64,000 nucleotides of DNA from Limnobacter sp. (GTDB lineage: Bacteria; Pseudomonadota; Gammaproteobacteria; Burkholderiales; Burkholderiaceae_B). Numbering within the stretch: position 1 is the first letter of the stretch; each line of letters begins with the position of its first letter. A program made the position numbers and the translations under genes. The DNA lies in assembly GCA_029866125.1 (NCBI GenBank), contig JARWZZ010000009.1, positions 1 through 64,000 of the forward strand. The letters run 5' to 3'. The notes under the pieces are model-generated. The model had not been told where the DNA came from and searched no databases. It worked only from the letters and a program-made list of their open reading frames with translations. This document shows positions 36,866-47,075 of this stretch, piece by piece.

Positions 36866-37705
36866 ATGGCCAGCGTGTTGGACGATTTGAGTTTTTTATT
36901 GACCAACCGCTTTCCGAGGTTGTTGGTTTCCAGCTTGATGGGGGTGATTAGCCGTTGGGAACACCGGTGGTTTGTCAAGCCGGCTTTGTGGGTTTGGAAT
37001 GCATGTGCAAACTTGAATTTGCATGAGGCTGAGAAATCAGAATTCACATCCATTCGGGATTGCTTTACCCGGGCGTTGAAGCCAGGGATGAGGCCCATTG
37101 CAAAAAACGCTACTTTTGTAAGCCCCTGCGATGGCATTTTGGGTGCACATGGCTTGATTGAAAAGGGCACCCTATTGCAAATCAAGGGCATGCCCTATCA
37201 ACTGAGTGAGTTGCTGCTGGATGATGAGGCTGCAGCCCAATTGGAAGGCTATCGATACCTGACCATTCGGATTACAGCCAGCATGTACCACCGTTTACAT
37301 AGCCCAGCGAGTTTGAAAATTCAGGGCATGCGCTGGATTACCGGAGACTGCTGGAATGTGAATCCGATTGCACTCCAACGCGTGCAAAAACTATTTTGCC
37401 GCAACCACCGGGCGGTGATTTTTACGGAATTAAGCACTGGCGAAACCTGCGTGATTGTGCCTGTTGCAGCCGTGCTGGTGGGCGCTTTGCGATTGCATGC
37501 ACTGGGCAAGGTGGTGGACCAACACACGGCACCTTTTGAGCTGAAGGTGAATGACCAAGAAGCAGACGCAGGTGAGGAATTGGGCTGGTTTGAACATGGC
37601 TCCACCGTGGTGATGCTGGTGCCCGCCCATTACCGCTTGGCCCAAGGCCTGCAGGAAGGCAGCGGTTTGAAGATGGGGCAGGTTTTGATGCAAAGGGCGC
37701 CATAA
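36866..37705 (+). CDS. Phosphatidylserine decarboxylase-family protein
   Basis: 279 aa. The catalytic triad of Psd aligns in order: D89 in SPCDG, H142/H145 in YHRLHSP, and the self-cleavage serine S246 in GST (residues 245-247), so it should process into beta and pyruvoyl alpha chains. The SPCDG replaces the usual SPADG. The N-terminus is shorter and less clearly amphipathic than in E. coli Psd. It may be the housekeeping enzyme or a paralogue linked to the divergent membrane-anchored aminotransferase. Confidence 0.85.
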   Translation: MASVLDDLSFLLTNRFPRLLVSSLMGVISRWEHRWFVKPALWVWNACANLNLHEAEKSEFTSIRDCFTRALKPGMRPIAKNATFVSPCDGILGAHGLIEKGTLLQIKGMPYQLSELLLDDEAAAQLEGYRYLTIRITASMYHRLHSPASLKIQGMRWITGDCWNVNPIALQRVQKLFCRNHRAVIFTELSTGETCVIVPVAAVLVGALRLHALGKVVDQHTAPFELKVNDQEADAGEELGWFEHGSTVVMLVPAHYRLAQGLQEGSGLKMGQVLMQRAP

Positions 37706-37773
37706 AGTGTGTTTGTTAGCACCGGGCTGGATTAAGATGATGGGCTGATTCGGCTGCCTTTTTTCAACCTACC

Positions 37774-38418
37774 ATGCTTCAATACCTAACCATACCCGTT
37801 ACCCAATTCGCTCAAAACTGCTCCATTGTTTGGTGCGACGAAACCCGAAAAGCAGCTGTCATTGACCCGGGTGGGGACTTGGACAAATTGCTTGCTGCGG
37901 TGAAGGCAGAAAACTTGGAATTGGAACAAATCTGGCTAACCCATGCACACATTGACCATGCTGGAGGCACGGCGGAATTGGCATCCCGTTTGGGCTTGCC
38001 TATTGTTGGCCCGCATGAGGGCGATCAGTTTTGGATTGATCGTTTGGCGGATCAAAGCCGAATGTTTAACTTCCCGCCGTCTAAACCATTTACCCCCAAC
38101 CGTTGGCTGAACGATGGCGACACCGTTCAAATTGGGCTATGTACCTTGAATGTACGGCACTGCCCCGGCCACACTCCAGGCCATGTGGTATTCCACTCGC
38201 CACAAGCCCAACGTGCATTTGTGGGCGATGTGCTGTTTGCGGGCAGCATAGGCCGGACCGATTTTCCGGGTGGCGATTTTGACACCTTGATTGACAGCAT
38301 CAAAGAGCGCCTGTGGCCCATGGGCAATGACACGGTGTTTATACCGGGCCACGGCCCAGAGGGTAGTTTCGGCGAGGAACGCAAACGCAATCCCTATGTC
38401 AGGGATTTGCAGTTTTAA
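37774..38418 (+). CDS. MBL-fold hydrolase, YcbL/glyoxalase II-like
   Basis: 214 aa single-domain metallo-beta-lactamase protein with THAHIDHAGG, the HCPGHTPGH histidine, FVGDVLFAGSIGRTDFPG and the terminal IPGHGPEGSFGEERKRNP typical of type II (YcbL) glyoxalases. It likely hydrolyses S-lactoylglutathione or a similar thioester. It is convergent with ugd, with 1 bp between stops. Confidence 0.88.
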   Translation: MLQYLTIPVTQFAQNCSIVWCDETRKAAVIDPGGDLDKLLAAVKAENLELEQIWLTHAHIDHAGGTAELASRLGLPIVGPHEGDQFWIDRLADQSRMFNFPPSKPFTPNRWLNDGDTVQIGLCTLNVRHCPGHTPGHVVFHSPQAQRAFVGDVLFAGSIGRTDFPGGDFDTLIDSIKERLWPMGNDTVFIPGHGPEGSFGEERKRNPYVRDLQF

Positions 38419-38419
38419 C

Positions 38420-39760
38420 TCATTGGGCCGATTCAGTGAGTCTGCCCACGCAATAGTAGGTAATTCCCTCCCGGCGCATTTTTTCAGGTTCAAACAGGTT
38501 GCGCCCGTCAAACAGCACGGGGGTTTTTAACTTGTTTAGAATCAAGTCGAAATCTGGCGCATGGAAGGCTTTCCATTCGGTACAAATAATCAAGGCATCT
38601 GCATCGCGCAAGGCAGTTTCTTTGGTGCCGCAAAGCACCAAGTCTTCACGGTGACCATATAAGCGCTGGGCCTCTTCCATGGCCTGTGGGTCGTAGGCTT
38701 GAACAATTGCACCGGCTTCCCACAAGGCTTCCATCAGCACCCGGCTGGGTGCTTCGCGCATGTCGTCGGTGTTGGGTTTGAAGCTCAGGCCCCACAAAGC
38801 AAAAGTGCGGCCTTTCAGTTTACCATCAAAATATGCGCTGATTTTGTCCAGCATGAATCGCTTTTGCTCTTGATTGCGCTGAGTAATGGCTTTGAGCACT
38901 TTGGCATCCAGCCCGCAGGATTCTGCAATCTGAATCAAGGCTTGTACATCCTTGGGAAAGCAAGACCCACCGTAACCAATGCCTGGGTAAATAAAGTCGT
39001 AGCCAATGCGTTGGTCGCTGCCGATGCCTTTGCGCACGGCTTCAATGTCTGCACCCAGCTTTTCTGCCAGGTTGGCCATCTCGTTCATGAAACTGATTTT
39101 GGTGGCCAACATGCTGTTGGCGGCGTACTTGGTCAGCTCAGCACTGCGCACGTCCATCACAATCATTTTTTCGTGATTGCGGTTGCTGAACGCATACAAA
39201 TCACGTAGCACTTCCAATGTGTGCGCATTGCGTGTGCCCACAATGATGCGGTCGGGCTTGCTTGCGTCGGCCACAGCGGAACCTTGCTTGAGAAACTCAG
39301 GGTTGCTGGCCACATCAAAGGTCAAATCGCGGCGATTGCGCTCAAACAGGATTTGCTCCATGCGATGGGCCACTTGCTCGTTGGTGCCCACTGGCACGGT
39401 TGAGCGGCAAATCACGATTTGATGCTGTTCCATCAAATTGGCAATGGTGGAGGCTACATCCAGTACATAACGCAAATCGGCGGACCCATCCGTGCAAGAG
39501 GGGGTACCCACAGCAATGAATTGCAAGTTGGAGAAGGCAACCCCTTCTGCCGCGTCGGTGGTAAATATCAAGCGGCCTTCGGCCAAATTGTCGCGCACCA
39601 AGGGTTCAAGCCCAGGCTCATAGAATGGAACTTGGCCTTGCTTGAGGCGAGCAATTTTTTCTTCATTGGTGTCCACACAACACACTTGATGGCCTGCAGT
39701 CGCCAACACGGCGGCATGCACCAAACCCACATAACCGATTCCGAATACTGTGACTTTCAT
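38420..39760 (-). CDS. ugd: UDP-glucose 6-dehydrogenase
   Basis: 446 aa. The NAD motif GIGYVGLVHAAVLA is at the N-terminus, the catalytic cysteine in GYGGSCFPKDVQAL, and GLSFKPNTDDMREAPS in the C-terminal UDP domain. It makes UDP-glucuronate for envelope polysaccharide or lipid glycosylation. It overlaps the glycosyltransferase gene as ATGA and ends a three-gene operon. Confidence 0.94.
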   Translation of the reverse strand: MKVTVFGIGYVGLVHAAVLATAGHQVCCVDTNEEKIARLKQGQVPFYEPGLEPLVRDNLAEGRLIFTTDAAEGVAFSNLQFIAVGTPSCTDGSADLRYVLDVASTIANLMEQHQIVICRSTVPVGTNEQVAHRMEQILFERNRRDLTFDVASNPEFLKQGSAVADASKPDRIIVGTRNAHTLEVLRDLYAFSNRNHEKMIVMDVRSAELTKYAANSMLATKISFMNEMANLAEKLGADIEAVRKGIGSDQRIGYDFIYPGIGYGGSCFPKDVQALIQIAESCGLDAKVLKAITQRNQEQKRFMLDKISAYFDGKLKGRTFALWGLSFKPNTDDMREAPSRVLMEALWEAGAIVQAYDPQAMEEAQRLYGHREDLVLCGTKETALRDADALIICTEWKAFHAPDFDLILNKLKTPVLFDGRNLFEPEKMRREGITYYCVGRLTESAQ

Positions 39761-40923
39761 GAGCTGGCTTTTTGTATTGTTGATGTTTTGTTGGTCAATG
39801 CTTGGGGTGCTGTTGGATATACAGCTGCATGCACACGAATAATCCGAGTGTGATCAATCGGCTTGAGGTTATTGAAAAATTGCTGGCTGGCGGCAGGCCA
39901 AGAATACCGCTCGGCATGCTGACGCGCCTTTTCTTTGGGAATGTCCAAAGCCTGTATGCAAGCAATGTACAAATCTTCATCTAGAACGCCTGCGCCACTG
40001 TCACCCACCACATCCAAAGGGCCAGTAACCGGGTAAGCGGCAACGGGCAACCCGCAGGCCATGGCTTCAAGCAGCACCAAACCAAAAGTGTCGGTCAGGC
40101 TTGGAAAAACGAATACATCGGCCTGTTGGTAGGCATGGGCCAAAGTGTCTTGATCCAGCATGCCCAACCACTTCACGTCGGGGTATTTGGCTTCCAACTT
40201 GGCGCGCTGGGGGCCATCGCCTGCAACCCACTTTTCGCCTGGAAGGTCCAGCTTCAGGAATGCTTCAATGTTTTTTTCCACAGCCACACGCCCGGCAAAC
40301 AAAAACACGGGGCGCTTGGCGGGTTGCCACCAGTCGGAAGCAAATTGCTCCAGTCGCTTGTGGGTGGAAACCCCAAGTAAGCCTTGAGTTTCATGTGTCT
40401 TCGAATCACCCGCTGGCAAGCTAAAGCGTGCCAAGTCCACACCCCTGCTCCATCGCTTGATGTTTCGAAAACCATACTGGCTTAGCGTATTTTCCACTGA
40501 AGGTGTTGCCACCATGACTGATTCACTAGGCTTATGGAAGTGGCGCACAATCGCGTAGGTAAACCACAAGGGGATTCCAAACCGGGCCTTCACATATTCT
40601 GGAAACTTGGTGTGGTACGCCGTGGTAAATGGCCGGTTACTTTGAAGCGCGTAGGTGCGTGCAGCCCAACCCAGCGGGCCTTCAGTGGCAATGTGCAAGC
40701 AATCGGGATTGAACTGCTCAATCAATGATTGCATTTTGGCACTTGGCCGCCATGCCAATTGAATTTCAGGGTAAGTCGGACAAGGAAAGGTTTTGAATTG
40801 GTCAGGAGTTACCATAGACACTTCATGACCCAGGCTCATCAATTGAGCTTTGGTGTTCATTAAGGTTCTGACTACGCCATTGACTTGAGGGGCCCAAGCA
40901 TCGGTCACGATCATGATTCTCAT
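39757..40923 (-). CDS. GT4-family glycosyltransferase
   Basis: 388 aa, GT-B fold. The N-terminal MIVTDAWAPQVNGVVRTL and the C-terminal donor site FPSLTDTFGLVLLEAMACGLPVAAY resemble bacterial alpha-mannosyl or glucuronosyl diglyceride transferases (DgcA/MgtA group). With ugd immediately downstream, UDP-glucuronate as donor to a lipid is plausible. It overlaps both neighbours by 4 bp. Confidence 0.85.
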   Translation of the reverse strand: MRIMIVTDAWAPQVNGVVRTLMNTKAQLMSLGHEVSMVTPDQFKTFPCPTYPEIQLAWRPSAKMQSLIEQFNPDCLHIATEGPLGWAARTYALQSNRPFTTAYHTKFPEYVKARFGIPLWFTYAIVRHFHKPSESVMVATPSVENTLSQYGFRNIKRWSRGVDLARFSLPAGDSKTHETQGLLGVSTHKRLEQFASDWWQPAKRPVFLFAGRVAVEKNIEAFLKLDLPGEKWVAGDGPQRAKLEAKYPDVKWLGMLDQDTLAHAYQQADVFVFPSLTDTFGLVLLEAMACGLPVAAYPVTGPLDVVGDSGAGVLDEDLYIACIQALDIPKEKARQHAERYSWPAASQQFFNNLKPIDHTRIIRVHAAVYPTAPQALTNKTSTIQKASS

Positions 40924-41756
40924 GGTGTTACTCCTTCAGGTATTGCAGCCACTGAGGCCTGGTGTTTGACTTTCATTACCGGGGCGGCTTGGTGCCAATG
41001 CACAATCTGCAATTCACCTTCCACGGTTTCGACCAAGGCAGTGAGGCTTTCCACCCAATCCCCGTCGTTGCAGTACAGCACACCATCCACATCCTTGATT
41101 TCAGCATGGTGGATGTGGCCACACACCACACCGTTGAAGCCGCGATCCCTTGCAACCTTCACCAACTGTTCTTCAAAATCCAGTATGAAATTGACTGCGT
41201 TTTTGACTTTGAACTTGAGGTACTGAGACAGCGACCAGTAGGGGTAGCCCAGCTTGATGCGAATTTTGTTGTAAACCCTGTTTAGGGCCAAGGCCCAGTT
41301 GTAGAGGGTGTCCCCAAGGAATGCGAGCCATTTGGCGTAGCGGATGACGTTGTCATATTCGTCGCCGTGAACCACCAACAAACGCCTGCCGTCTTTGAGG
41401 GTGTGCACCGCTTCCTTCACAATCGGTATGCCACCAAAAAACAGGCCGTCAAACTGGCGGGCCTGTTCATCGTGATTACCGGGGATGTAAATCACTTTGT
41501 GCCCCTTACGAGCGAATCGCAGTACCTTTTGCACCACATCATTGTGGGCTTGGGGCCAGTACCAGGTTTTTCTGAGTTGCCAACCATCAATAATGTCGCC
41601 GACCAAATAAAGCGTATCGGATTCGTTGTGTTTCAGAAAACTCAGCAGGCTTGCCGCCTGGCAACCGGGTGTGCCCAAGTGGGTGTCGGAAATCCAGATG
41701 GCCCGGTAGTGCTTGCGGTCTTCTTTGTTTTGGAGATCATCGAGTTCGTGGCTCAT
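40920..41756 (-). CDS. UDP-2,3-diacylglucosamine diphosphatase-like metallophosphoesterase
   Basis: 278 aa from the ATG at 41756, which has a GGAG box; the track start 27 bp upstream lacks one. Calcineurin-fold motifs are SDTHLGTPGC, GDIIDGW, GNHD, VVHGDEYD and GHIHHAE. It belongs to the LpxH-like COG2908 group, but the SDTHLGTPGC form is the paralogous type often coupled to glycosyltransferases rather than lipid A LpxH. First gene of the operon with the glycosyltransferase and ugd. Confidence 0.82.
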   Translation of the reverse strand: MSHELDDLQNKEDRKHYRAIWISDTHLGTPGCQAASLLSFLKHNESDTLYLVGDIIDGWQLRKTWYWPQAHNDVVQKVLRFARKGHKVIYIPGNHDEQARQFDGLFFGGIPIVKEAVHTLKDGRRLLVVHGDEYDNVIRYAKWLAFLGDTLYNWALALNRVYNKIRIKLGYPYWSLSQYLKFKVKNAVNFILDFEEQLVKVARDRGFNGVVCGHIHHAEIKDVDGVLYCNDGDWVESLTALVETVEGELQIVHWHQAAPVMKVKHQASVAAIPEGVTP

Positions 41757-41892
41757 GCCCTGCTCCGTGTTTTTATAGTTCATGGAAGCATTTGAACTGG
41801 GCTGCTTTACGACTTGATGATGTTTTGATGACGGGAATATGACACCCCTTGAGAGCCAAGGGGCATGAGGTTTGCAGAATATGAGAGATGAA

Positions 41893-42501
41893 TCAGAAGT
41901 GTTGTTTTCCGTGCTCGGGGTCGATAATTTGGCCCTTGAGCAGGTGAATTGGCGAGGACCAATACAGCTTGATGTCGTGCAAGGGGTCGGTGATGATTTT
42001 GATCAACCAAACCACGCCTGTTTCCAGCGATTGGGTCACAGTAAGCTGAGCCACGCGGAACAATGCACCCGCCACACCCAACCAAAACCACAGCCAACCG
42101 ACGTTGATGGCATAACCAATCAAATCATGATGGGGCTGCAGGTAATTAAGGAATGTGGGGTCGATCAATAGCATGACCGGCATGGAGGCCCAGATGGACA
42201 GAAGTACCACTTTACGTTTGAGGTTGTAGCCTACTTTCACAGCTTCTTTGAATTCGAAGCTGGCATCGTTGATGTGATCATAGCCTTTGGGTTCGAAAAA
42301 GAAGTGACCCACCTGCCGTGTGGTCATGGACACGCCCCATGCCACCAGCGCTGCAACCGCAGGGTGAATAAACAGCAACACATACGAAATCAGAAAACTG
42401 ATGGCGCTGATGAGGTGCAAGGTTTGATTGATGCGGCTGTGATGGTAATAGCGATGGTCGTCCCAACGTTGTATTTTAAGAGTTTGGAAAGCTCCGGCCA
42501 C
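41893..42501 (-). CDS. Integral membrane protein, possibly Mpo1/DUF962-like
   Basis: 202 aa from a GTG with an AGGGG box. It has four or so hydrophobic segments. The motif pattern HHSRINQTLHL then RQVGHFFFEPKGYDH recalls the His-rich Mpo1/YGL010w group, but the match is partial. The C-terminus ends in a soluble tail. Function unknown; it lies 136 bp upstream of the metallophosphoesterase gene on the same strand. Confidence 0.6.
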   Translation of the reverse strand: MAGAFQTLKIQRWDDHRYYHHSRINQTLHLISAISFLISYVLLFIHPAVAALVAWGVSMTTRQVGHFFFEPKGYDHINDASFEFKEAVKVGYNLKRKVVLLSIWASMPVMLLIDPTFLNYLQPHHDLIGYAINVGWLWFWLGVAGALFRVAQLTVTQSLETGVVWLIKIITDPLHDIKLYWSSPIHLLKGQIIDPEHGKQHF

Positions 42502-42698
42502 AATGTTTCCCCTGTGAATGTTGACCTGTAAACCGGCTAGCTTGCCAAAGCAGTGTGACGAATGCGTGAATGTTCTCAGTTGCTGGAAAACGAAGGTTCA
42601 AAACCTTTGTCATAAAAACATCAAGAAATTGAAATAATCGATCAGGTACACATCTGGTATTATTCGGAAACTTAATTTTTGCTATCGGAAGTAATGCC

Positions 42699-42875
42699 AT
42701 GAAAGACAAACCGGACACACCCAAGCTGAAGAAAATTGTTGAGGACTTGGAAGCGCTGATTGAATCTGAAAAGTTTCATGGGCTTGAGATTGAGCTGAAG
42801 GACTTGAACGAAGCTTTGACCTTGATTAAATCTGTACGTAGACGAATCAAGGCCAAAGAAAAGCATCCTAAATAA
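42699..42875 (+). CDS. Small helical protein (58 aa), absent from the ORF track
   Basis: A 58-codon ORF starting MKDKPDTPKLKKIVEDLE, with a GGAAG box 8 nt upstream. It is charged, leucine-rich and predicted helical with heptad-like spacing, ending in a basic KSVRRRIKAKEK tail, so a short coiled coil or nucleic-acid-binding helix is likely. Codon use fits its neighbours. It is convergent with the ureJ/hupE gene. I do not recognise a family. Confidence 0.6.
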   Translation: MKDKPDTPKLKKIVEDLEALIESEKFHGLEIELKDLNEALTLIKSVRRRIKAKEKHPK

Positions 42876-42886
42876 CTGAACCGCTT

Positions 42887-43405
42887 TTAGGCAAACAGGT
42901 AGGCACCGACCAACGCCAACACCGCGCCAGCCTTGCTTTCGGGTTGACGGGTTTTGAATCCAAGCAGAACGTCTTGCAACTTGGCTCCTAAAGCCTGCAA
43001 CAATGCTGAAGTCAGCACCATACCCAACAAATAGAAAGCGGGCTGCGCGGCGTGCGGCATTTCAAGCCCGTGTGCCAAACCGTGGTACATCGCAAAACCA
43101 AGTACAAGCGGCGCCTTGATAACATTTGGAATTTTGGCGTTTTGCATCAACACCGCACCCAGAATAATCAAAGACAAGGTGATGCCGGTTTCCATTTCTG
43201 GCAGACCAGCGCCGTGTAGGCCTAATATTGCAGCAAGCAACATCATCGGCACAAACAACAGGCTTGCGTATTTCATGGTGTTGGAAGAATTTTTGTACAA
43301 CATGCCCATGCCGAGCAAGGCCAACAGGTGATCCAAACCCAGTAGGGGGTGCAGCGCGCCAGCTTGTAAGCTTGCTAGGGATGTCATAAGTTGAGTTGTG
43401 TCCAT
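42887..43405 (-). CDS. ureJ: HupE/UreJ-family nickel permease-like protein
   Basis: 172 aa membrane protein with about six segments. The family start GALHPLLGLDHLLALLGMG carries the HPxxGxDH motif, and a second His cluster is seen in MYHGLAHGLEMP. It lacks the C-terminal extension and the usual signal-like N-terminus of longer HupE proteins. It is last in the urease operon, 14 bp after ureG, and probably supplies nickel for urease. Confidence 0.85.
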   Translation of the reverse strand: MDTTQLMTSLASLQAGALHPLLGLDHLLALLGMGMLYKNSSNTMKYASLLFVPMMLLAAILGLHGAGLPEMETGITLSLIILGAVLMQNAKIPNVIKAPLVLGFAMYHGLAHGLEMPHAAQPAFYLLGMVLTSALLQALGAKLQDVLLGFKTRQPESKAGAVLALVGAYLFA

Positions 43406-43419
43406 TGTGATTCTCCTAC

Positions 43420-44070
43420 TTAAACCACAGCCACTGCGGGCGGTAATTCTTTGGCCTCCAACATGCCTTCTTTGACGATGAATGCAATGATGTCGTCCAA
43501 CCCTTTTGCAACTTTCAAATTGCTGAATACAAAGGGCTTGTTGCCGCGCATTTTCTTGGCGTCTCGGTCCATCACTTCAAGACTTGCGCCGACCATGGGT
43601 GCAAGGTCGATTTTGTTGATCACCAACAAGTCTGATTTGGTGATACCTGGGCCACCCTTGCGCGGAATTTTGTCGCCTGCGGACACATCTATCACATAGA
43701 TTGTGAGGTCGCTCAACTCGGGGCTGAAGGTGGCACTTAAGTTGTCGCCACCGCTTTCTACAAACACCACATCCAACGCGCCGTGGCGGTTAATGAGTTC
43801 GTCCACAGCAGCAAGGTTCATGCTGGCGTCTTCGCGAATGGCAGTGTGTGGGCAACCACCGGTTTCTACGCCAATGATGCGGTCTGGGCTAAGGGCTTCG
43901 TGCCGGGTCAAAAACTCAGCGTCTTCTTTGGTGTAAATGTCGTTAGTGACCACGGCAATGTCGTAATGCTCACGCAGGGCAAAGCACAGGGATTTGGTCA
44001 ATGCAGTTTTACCAGAGCCCACTGGGCCGCCAATTCCAACACGCAGGGTTTGTTTGTTGATTTGATTCAT
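43420..44070 (-). CDS. ureG: Urease accessory GTPase
   Basis: SIMIBI GTPase that delivers nickel to apo-urease with UreDF, 216 aa. P-loop [11 protein letters not shown], the metal-binding motif TGGCPHTAI, and the base motif [11 protein letters not shown] are all present. Confidence 0.95.
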   Translation of the reverse strand: MNQINKQTLRVGIGGPVGSGKTALTKSLCFALREHYDIAVVTNDIYTKEDAEFLTRHEALSPDRIIGVETGGCPHTAIREDASMNLAAVDELINRHGALDVVFVESGGDNLSATFSPELSDLTIYVIDVSAGDKIPRKGGPGITKSDLLVINKIDLAPMVGASLEVMDRDAKKMRGNKPFVFSNLKVAKGLDDIIAFIVKEGMLEAKELPPAVAVV

Positions 44071-44093
44071 GTGGGTCCTCTTGCTTCGGTTGA

Positions 44094-44828
44094 TCAGGAT
44101 CTAAAAAGTCGGGAATACTGTGTTTCGTGCAATGCGCTGGCCATGGCCAAACCGGGTAGGCAGGCACCAATTTCGTCCTCTTCAATCAGGGTGGATTGAT
44201 ACACCGCTTCCGGAATGTCGGGCTGCAAGGCAGCAATCATGGCTTGTGCGGTGGTTTGCCCCAAAGGCACCAATTTGCTGGCGGCGGCCACTTGGTTTTC
44301 TACCCAGCTCCACAGGTAGCCTAAACAAGCCTCACGCACCGGCACATTCCATTGCAAGCAGGCTTGTGCAAACAAAACCACGAAGCTATATGCAGCCTGT
44401 TGCTTGTAAGTGCTGCTTGAATGAATGGCCTGAGGTATTGGATTTGCGCTGGGCAAAGCCAAAAAAGGGGCAACACCCAGGGTGGGCAATAGGCGGTGCA
44501 AGGCCTCGCCCATGGCGAGATCGGTCATGCGCAATTCTTTGCTTTCGCGGCAGGCCAAAGCCAAATCATTCAGTTCCTGAAGTCGGTCTGGCTGACTCAT
44601 GGCAAGGCGCAGAATGGGCAAATCCACTCGCGCCAATCCCTGAAAAATTTGTAACTGAATCCACTGCTGTACTTGTAGCGGGGTTTTAACCCAAGCCGCA
44701 TCAATTGCATATTCCAGCCCATGCGAAAACGAGTAGCCACCCACAGGCAAACTGACGCTGCACAAGTGCATGAGGCGCAGCATGCTGAGGTCAGAAAGGG
44801 TGTTGCGCTGAAGGTCTGGGGCGTTCAT
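44094..44828 (-). CDS. ureF: Urease accessory protein
   Basis: All-helical UreF, 244 aa, with the family start [21 protein letters not shown]. It forms the UreDFG pre-activation complex. Its ATG directly abuts the ureE stop, and it is 23 bp before ureG. Confidence 0.93.
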   Translation of the reverse strand: MNAPDLQRNTLSDLSMLRLMHLCSVSLPVGGYSFSHGLEYAIDAAWVKTPLQVQQWIQLQIFQGLARVDLPILRLAMSQPDRLQELNDLALACRESKELRMTDLAMGEALHRLLPTLGVAPFLALPSANPIPQAIHSSSTYKQQAAYSFVVLFAQACLQWNVPVREACLGYLWSWVENQVAAASKLVPLGQTTAQAMIAALQPDIPEAVYQSTLIEEDEIGACLPGLAMASALHETQYSRLFRS

Positions 44829-45317
44829 TTAGGAATGGCTGTGGGGGTGACCATGTGCATGTGAATGTGCATGTGAATGTGCATGACCGCCACCTGCATA
44901 CGCGCCGTTCTCTGGAATAAACACCGCTTGCTGGTGTTGCGTCTCAAGGCCAAGGCCAAGCAGCATGTCTTCCAACACATGATCGGGCTTCATGCGCAGC
45001 CACAATTCACCGACTTGCACTTTCACATGGCGGTTACCCAAGTGGTAACAGGCGCGGGCAAAGGTTTGCCAATCCCGGCAGTGGGCCATGCACACGTCTT
45101 CCAGTGCGCCTTGCACCAACACATGTTGACCATTGGTGGCTTTCAGCAGCTCGCCCACCAACAAAGTTTTTCCACGGTCAAGAAATACACGTACTTCTTG
45201 GCCTGTCACGCTGGTCAATTTCAATCGGCCACGTTCACGTTGGTCAGAAGTCAGCACCACCACATCATCAATATCCGCTCGGGAATTGGTGCCCAAACGT
45301 TCGTACACTTCCAACAT
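44829..45317 (-). CDS. ureE: Urease accessory nickel metallochaperone
   Basis: 162 aa. An N-terminal peptide-binding domain and the metal-binding domain (YHLGNRHVKVQV, quoted HLGNRHV) precede a histidine-rich tail of alternating HAHSHAHSHAHG type. That tail binds extra nickel in other UreE proteins. It follows ureC by 9 bp. Confidence 0.93.
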   Translation of the reverse strand: MLEVYERLGTNSRADIDDVVVLTSDQRERGRLKLTSVTGQEVRVFLDRGKTLLVGELLKATNGQHVLVQGALEDVCMAHCRDWQTFARACYHLGNRHVKVQVGELWLRMKPDHVLEDMLLGLGLETQHQQAVFIPENGAYAGGGHAHSHAHSHAHGHPHSHS

Positions 45318-45326
45318 GGCTCTCTC

Positions 45327-47075
45327 CTAAAACAGGCTGTACAACTGGGCCAAAGGCAGTTTGTCGGCGGGCTCGCAAGTCAACAACTCACCGTCGGCAA
45401 TGACTTCATAGGTTTGCGGGTCCACGGTGACCACGGGCAACCAGTCGTTGTGAATCATGCTGCGCTTGCTGATGTTGCGTGTATTTTTGCAAGCCACCAA
45501 GGTGCGCTTCAAACCCAACTTGTCGGGTAACCCAGCATCCAAAGCCGCTTGGCTGGTGAAGGTGACTGAGGTTTTTGCCGCAGCCAAACCCATGGCACCA
45601 AACATGTGGCGGTAATGCACAGGCTGGGGGGTGGGGATGGACGCGTTCGGGTCGCCCATGGGGGCGGCTGCGATCATTCCACCTTTGATAATCATGGACG
45701 GTTTGACTGCAAAGAACGCAGGCTTCCACAACACCAAATCAGCCAGTTTTCCCACTTCAATTGAACCGACTTCATGCGAAAAACCATGCGTAATTGCTGG
45801 GTTGATGGTGTATTTGGCAATGTAGCGTTTGGCGCGAAAGTTGTCGCAACCCAAGGCTTGATCTTCAGGCAAAAGGCCGCGCTGCACTTTCATTTTGTGG
45901 GCAGTTTGCCAAGTGCGAATGATGACTTCGCCCACGCGGCCCATGGCCTGCGAGTCTGAAGAAATCATGGAGAATGCGCCCCGGTCGTGGAAAATATCCT
46001 CGGCGGCAATGGTTTCTTTGCGGATGCGGGAATCTGCAAAAGCCACATCCTCGGGGATATTGCTGTCCAAGTGGTGGCACACCATCAGCATGTCCAAATG
46101 TTCATCCACCGTGTTGACGGTGTAGGGCCGTGTGGGGTTGGTGGATGACGGCAGCACATTCAAACGGCTGCAGGCTTTAATGATATCGGGCGCATGGCCA
46201 CCGCCTGCCCCTTCGGTGTGGTAGGTGTGAATCACACGGCCTTGAAACGCGTTCAGAGTGTCATCCACAAAACCGCTTTCATTCAGTGTGTCGGTGTGAA
46301 TTGCCACTTGCACATCGTATTTTTCTGCGACTGACAAACAGGTGTGAATGGATGCAGGCGTGGTGCCCCAATCCTCATGCAGTTTGAGCCCGCAAGCACC
46401 CGCCTCCAGTTGTTCTTCAAGTGCAGCGGGTAAACTGGCATTGCCCTTGCCCAAAAAACCCAAGTTCATGGGCACTGCATCTGTGGCTTGCAACATTTTA
46501 GCCAAGTACCACGGGCCGGGTGTGCAGGTGGTGGCGTTGGTGCCTGTGGCTGGGCCGGTGCCACCGCCAATCATGGTGGTGACACCACTCATCAAAGCTT
46601 CTTCCATTTGCTGCGGGCAAATGAAATGGATGTGTGCATCAATACCGCCTGCAGTCAAAATACTGCCTTCACCTGCAATTATTTCAGTGCCGGGGCCGAT
46701 GATGAGCGTGACGCCATCTTGCGTATCTGGGTTGCCTGCTTTGCCAATGCCTGCAATGCGCCCTTGCTTCACACCCACATCGGCTTTGACAATGCCCCAG
46801 TGGTCGATGATGAGTGCATTGGTAATCACCAAATCCATGGCTGTGGGGGCATCCGGGTTTGTAGGGTCAGGGTTGTTACACACTTGGCTTTGGCCCATGC
46901 CATCGCGGATGACCTTTCCACCACCAAACTTCACCTCATCGCCATAGGTGGTGAAATCTTTTTCCACTTGCACCCACAATTCAGTGTCGCCCAAGCGCAC
47001 CCGGTCGCCCACGGTGGGGCCAAACATTTGGGCGTAGCTGACCCGGTCGACACGGGTTTGGTCACTGGTGCTCAT
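45327..47075 (-). CDS. ureC: Urease alpha subunit
   Basis: Catalytic subunit, 582 aa, about 12 longer than usual because of its first residues. Nickel ligands are seen in DAHIHFICP, the carbamylated lysine in GLKLHEDWG, the histidines in HTDTLNE and [12 protein letters not shown], and the aspartate in [12 protein letters not shown]. The flap cysteine and histidine lie in MVCHHLD. It overlaps ureB as ATGA. Confidence 0.96.
   Translation of the reverse strand: MSTSDQTRVDRVSYAQMFGPTVGDRVRLGDTELWVQVEKDFTTYGDEVKFGGGKVIRDGMGQSQVCNNPDPTNPDAPTAMDLVITNALIIDHWGIVKADVGVKQGRIAGIGKAGNPDTQDGVTLIIGPGTEIIAGEGSILTAGGIDAHIHFICPQQMEEALMSGVTTMIGGGTGPATGTNATTCTPGPWYLAKMLQATDAVPMNLGFLGKGNASLPAALEEQLEAGACGLKLHEDWGTTPASIHTCLSVAEKYDVQVAIHTDTLNESGFVDDTLNAFQGRVIHTYHTEGAGGGHAPDIIKACSRLNVLPSSTNPTRPYTVNTVDEHLDMLMVCHHLDSNIPEDVAFADSRIRKETIAAEDIFHDRGAFSMISSDSQAMGRVGEVIIRTWQTAHKMKVQRGLLPEDQALGCDNFRAKRYIAKYTINPAITHGFSHEVGSIEVGKLADLVLWKPAFFAVKPSMIIKGGMIAAAPMGDPNASIPTPQPVHYRHMFGAMGLAAAKTSVTFTSQAALDAGLPDKLGLKRTLVACKNTRNISKRSMIHNDWLPVVTVDPQTYEVIADGELLTCEPADKLPLAQLYSLF

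Noticed and set aside
40920-41756. True LpxH of lipid A synthesis
   Set aside because: The motif form SDTHLGTPGC and the operon with a glycosyltransferase and ugd fit the paralogous metallophosphoesterase group better.
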